Assembly: GCA_002869165.1 (NCBI GenBank)
Contig: PKTK01000013.1
Span: 59,883-123,882, forward strand
Length of the DNA stretch: 64,000 nucleotides
Direction: 5' to 3'
Source: Candidatus Parcubacteria bacterium
Lineage (GTDB): Bacteria > Patescibacteria > ABY1 > BM507 > UBA12075
Shown here: one piece after another, positions 63,833 to 64,000 of the stretch
Position numbering within the stretch: position 1 is the first letter of the stretch
Layout of the letters: the number at the start of each line of letters is the position of its first letter
Notes under the pieces: model-generated
The model's input: only the letters and a program-made list of their open reading frames with translations
Database searches by the model: none
Told to the model about the DNA's origin: nothing
Made by a program: the position numbers and the translations under genes

Positions 63833-64000
63833 TTTAAAAAGGTCATTCTGAAAGAATGGCTTTTTTAAATGGTATGAATGGTGAGCGAGAGCCCATATGT
63901 TGTAGGAGTAATAAAAAGCAACAGTACAGTTGCTTGGAAGTAACAACAAAGATAATCAATACAAACGTATTCGAGTTTGAATACATCCGAGAGGAACTTC
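63810..64000 (+). mobile_element. tRNA-Leu 3'-end element, cut by the window edge
   Basis: From the T-loop TTCGAG (63810): palindromic terminator whose arms begin in the CCA tail (ACCATTTAAAAA ... TTTTTTAAATGGT), GAGCCC at +79 (63889), GATAATC, then AACGTATTCGAGTTTG (63964-63979). The window ends with TTC at 63998-64000, 34 bp after the start of that motif, exactly where the distal tRNA copy starts in the Ala (33 bp) and Lys (35 bp) elements. The distal copy itself is not visible. Confidence 0.6.
63830..63876 (+). terminator. Terminator after tRNA-Leu (inside the element)
   Basis: CATTCT/AGAATG core with AAAAA/TTTTTT and ACCATTT/AAATGGT arms; the longest perfect palindrome of the three. Confidence 0.8.

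Noticed and set aside
1..64000. CRISPR array
   Set aside because: No set of short repeats with unique spacers. The only regular repeat is the 178-bp tRNA-Lys element, which has identical rather than variable spacers.
1..64000. Alternative genetic code (UGA as Gly, as in some CPR groups)
   Set aside because: Several convincing genes end in TGA (for example 18111-18569 and 18646-19548), and no conserved domain contains in-frame TGA. The only in-frame stop found is a UAA in the M23 gene.

Overview
The window looks like a piece of a low-GC Candidate Phyla Radiation (Patescibacteria) chromosome, most likely a parcubacterial lineage. This is inferred from gene content and style: a hinge-less short SMC, an acidic FtsK, a 3D-domain protein, exported lamin-tail/nuclease fusions, a VirB2-like pilin, a PIN-PhoH ATPase, an Elp3 homologue, and many short proteins with one membrane segment. 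UGA acts as a stop codon. There are no rRNA genes, no CRISPR array and no transposase. Seven tRNA genes are visible: Cys-GCA, Pro-CGG, Arg-UCG, Met-CAU, Lys-CUU, Ala-UGC and Leu-UAG.

Layout. 1-11.5 kb (mostly minus strand): tRNA-Cys, 3D-domain protein, rpsA with a long structured leader, tRNA-Pro, two overlapping micro-proteins, a thiol-redox lipoprotein, gyrA, a membrane protein, a metallo-beta-lactamase-fold hydrolase and ftsK. 11.7-13.2 kb: three tandem unknown paralogues on the plus strand. 13.2-17.8 kb: two large exported proteins (redox-SNase-LTD and LTD-PKD-OB). 18.1-21.0 kb: a plus-strand accessory cluster with a lipoprotein and two secreted proteins of higher GC. 21-26.8 kb: a structured intergenic region, pilin, smc, PIN-PhoH and a second structured intergenic region. 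27.3-29.3 kb: tRNA-Arg/Met/Lys, tandem tRNA-derived elements, and two intergenic transcription units that look like structured RNAs. 29.3-41.9 kb: Trm9-like methyltransferase, recQ, the one-carbon genes fhs, folD and glyA with a degenerate FolD paralogue and CheC, Nudix, prs, elp3 and a phosphohexomutase. 42-57 kb: trpS, lgt, rpsT, holA, murD and polA mixed with small plus-strand accessory genes, then tRNA-Ala and an M23/LysM gene interrupted by an in-frame stop. 57-62.7 kb: RNase J, a membrane-anchored peptide-binding protein, and secG-rplT-rpmI-infC. 62.8-64 kb: small accessory proteins and tRNA-Leu.

How the genes fit together. Housekeeping genes lie mainly on the minus strand in short operons closed by intrinsic terminators. 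Small accessory genes, mostly on the plus strand, sit between them, each with its own promoter (TTGACA, about 17 bp, TATTAT-like box) and a terminator. fhs, folD and glyA supply folate-bound C1 units. Elp3 and the Trm9-like enzyme suggest a wobble-uridine modification route. The exported nuclease and LTD/OB proteins fit capture and degradation of external DNA.

The most unusual signal is a family of about 180-bp ORF-less elements inserted exactly at the T-loop/3' end of tRNA-Lys (twice in tandem), tRNA-Ala and, by prediction, tRNA-Leu at the window edge. Each carries a palindromic terminator and conserved motifs at fixed spacing and rebuilds the tRNA 3' end. Other notable items are an rpsA leader with a predicted pseudoknot and alternative terminator, several candidate non-coding RNAs, and an SMC without a hinge.
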